Positions 63,680 to 64,000 of a DNA stretch of 64,000 nt are shown here, piece by piece. Origin of the DNA: Thermoanaerobaculia bacterium (GTDB lineage: Bacteria; Acidobacteriota; Thermoanaerobaculia; Multivoradales; Multivoraceae). The notes under the pieces were generated by a model. That model made no database searches. It was not told where the DNA came from and saw only the letters and a list, made by a program, of their open reading frames with translations. Every line of letters starts with the position of its first letter. The stretch's first letter is position 1. The DNA lies in assembly GCA_022822365.1 (NCBI GenBank), contig JAJEBV010000015.1, forward strand, positions 62,001-126,000. The letters run 5' to 3'. The translations under genes and the position numbers were made by a program.

Positions 63680-64000
63680 ATGAGTGAAGACAGAGTGATG
63701 GTGGTCACGGGTGCGTCGAGCGGCCTGGGCGCCGAGGTCTCGGAGCACTTCGCGCTGAAGGGCTACCGGGTGGTGATGAGCTACCTGATCGAGCCCGAAG
63801 CGCAGGCGACCTACGACCGCATCGCGGCCAGCGTCGGCAGCACCGAGCGGCTGATGAAGTTCCAGGCCGACGTCGCGAACCGCGAACAGGTGCGCGCCAT
63901 GTTCGACGCCGTGATCGAGCGCTTCGGCCAGGTTGACGTCCTGATCAACTTCGCCGGCATCAACCGCGACGCGCCCTTCACGGAGTTGACGGACGACATG
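63680..64000 (+). CDS. Short-chain dehydrogenase/reductase, N-terminal part (cut by window edge)
   Basis: The first 107 codons of a classical SDR: the NAD(P) loop TGASSGLG near residue 10-17 and INFAG (NAG motif variant) near 92-96. The catalytic Ser-Tyr-Lys part lies outside the window. It starts four bases after the racemase-family gene and is co-transcribed with it and with the aldo/keto reductase. The substrate cannot be told. Confidence 0.85.
   Translation, partial: MSEDRVMVVTGASSGLGAEVSEHFALKGYRVVMSYLIEPEAQATYDRIAASVGSTERLMKFQADVANREQVRAMFDAVIERFGQVDVLINFAGINRDAPFTELTDDM

Overview
The window looks like chromosomal DNA of a high-GC, diderm, free-living bacterium, most likely a member of the Acidobacteriota. 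The clearest hints are a secreted protein joining a GWxTD-like domain to the VWA type first described from Acidobacteria (6408-8939), an LptD for an LPS outer membrane, and a division/wall cluster with a MurE of the meso-diaminopimelate type. This assignment rests on domain style, not on a marker-gene search.

Layout. 1-2440 (minus): arginine genes argC-argJ-argB (argB cut by the window edge). 2510-5643 (minus): rhomboid protease, exonuclease VII (xseB, xseA) and an unknown protein. 5740-9346 (minus): DUF420 membrane protein, VWA/GWxTD protein and a secreted unknown. 9436-10904 (minus): ruvX-mltG. 11006-11477 (plus): a ribbon-helix-helix/RelE-ParE type toxin-antitoxin pair, followed by lptD and two nucleotide-sugar dehydratase/reductase genes (to 15646). 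15643-22825 (minus): ogt, a PEGA protein and a tightly overlapping glycosyltransferase operon headed by a PIG-L deacetylase/GT2/coiled-coil fusion. 23052-25013 (plus): argS. 25032-41420 (minus): a nearly complete dcw cluster, read mraZ-rsmH-ftsL-ftsI-murE-murF-mraY-murD-ftsW-murG-murC-ftsQ-ftsA-ftsZ, without murB or ddl. 41581-47442 (minus): ftsB-mfd and two parvulin-type chaperone genes. 47575-47651: initiator tRNA with a strong hairpin after it. 47807-49663 (plus): two DUF1538 membrane proteins and a divergent P-II protein. 49653-55906 (minus): an ERG4/ERG24-type sterol-reductase homologue, an MFS transporter and a ferric-iron-type ABC transporter. 56047-64000: an amino-acid catabolism region with a PLP dehydratase, an ornithine-cyclodeaminase-family enzyme, an SSF symporter, an M28 peptidase, an aldo/keto reductase, a proline-racemase-family enzyme and the start of an SDR.

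Genes are packed very densely. Most neighbours in an operon share 1-4 bases as ATGA, GTGA, TTGA or TGATG stop/start fusions, and GTG or TTG starts are common. Nine transcription-unit heads share a TANNNT box only 7-10 nt before the start codon, which suggests widespread leaderless mRNAs. Two copies of a roughly 60-bp hairpin-rich repeat flank the amino-acid region. The best candidates for something little described are the DUF1538/DUF1538/P-II operon, the PIG-L/GT2 fusion with its 21-residue tandem repeat, the leaderless-promoter pattern and the dispersed repeat. No intergenic stretch exceeds 300 bases; the largest (22826-23051) shows only a possible argS promoter.
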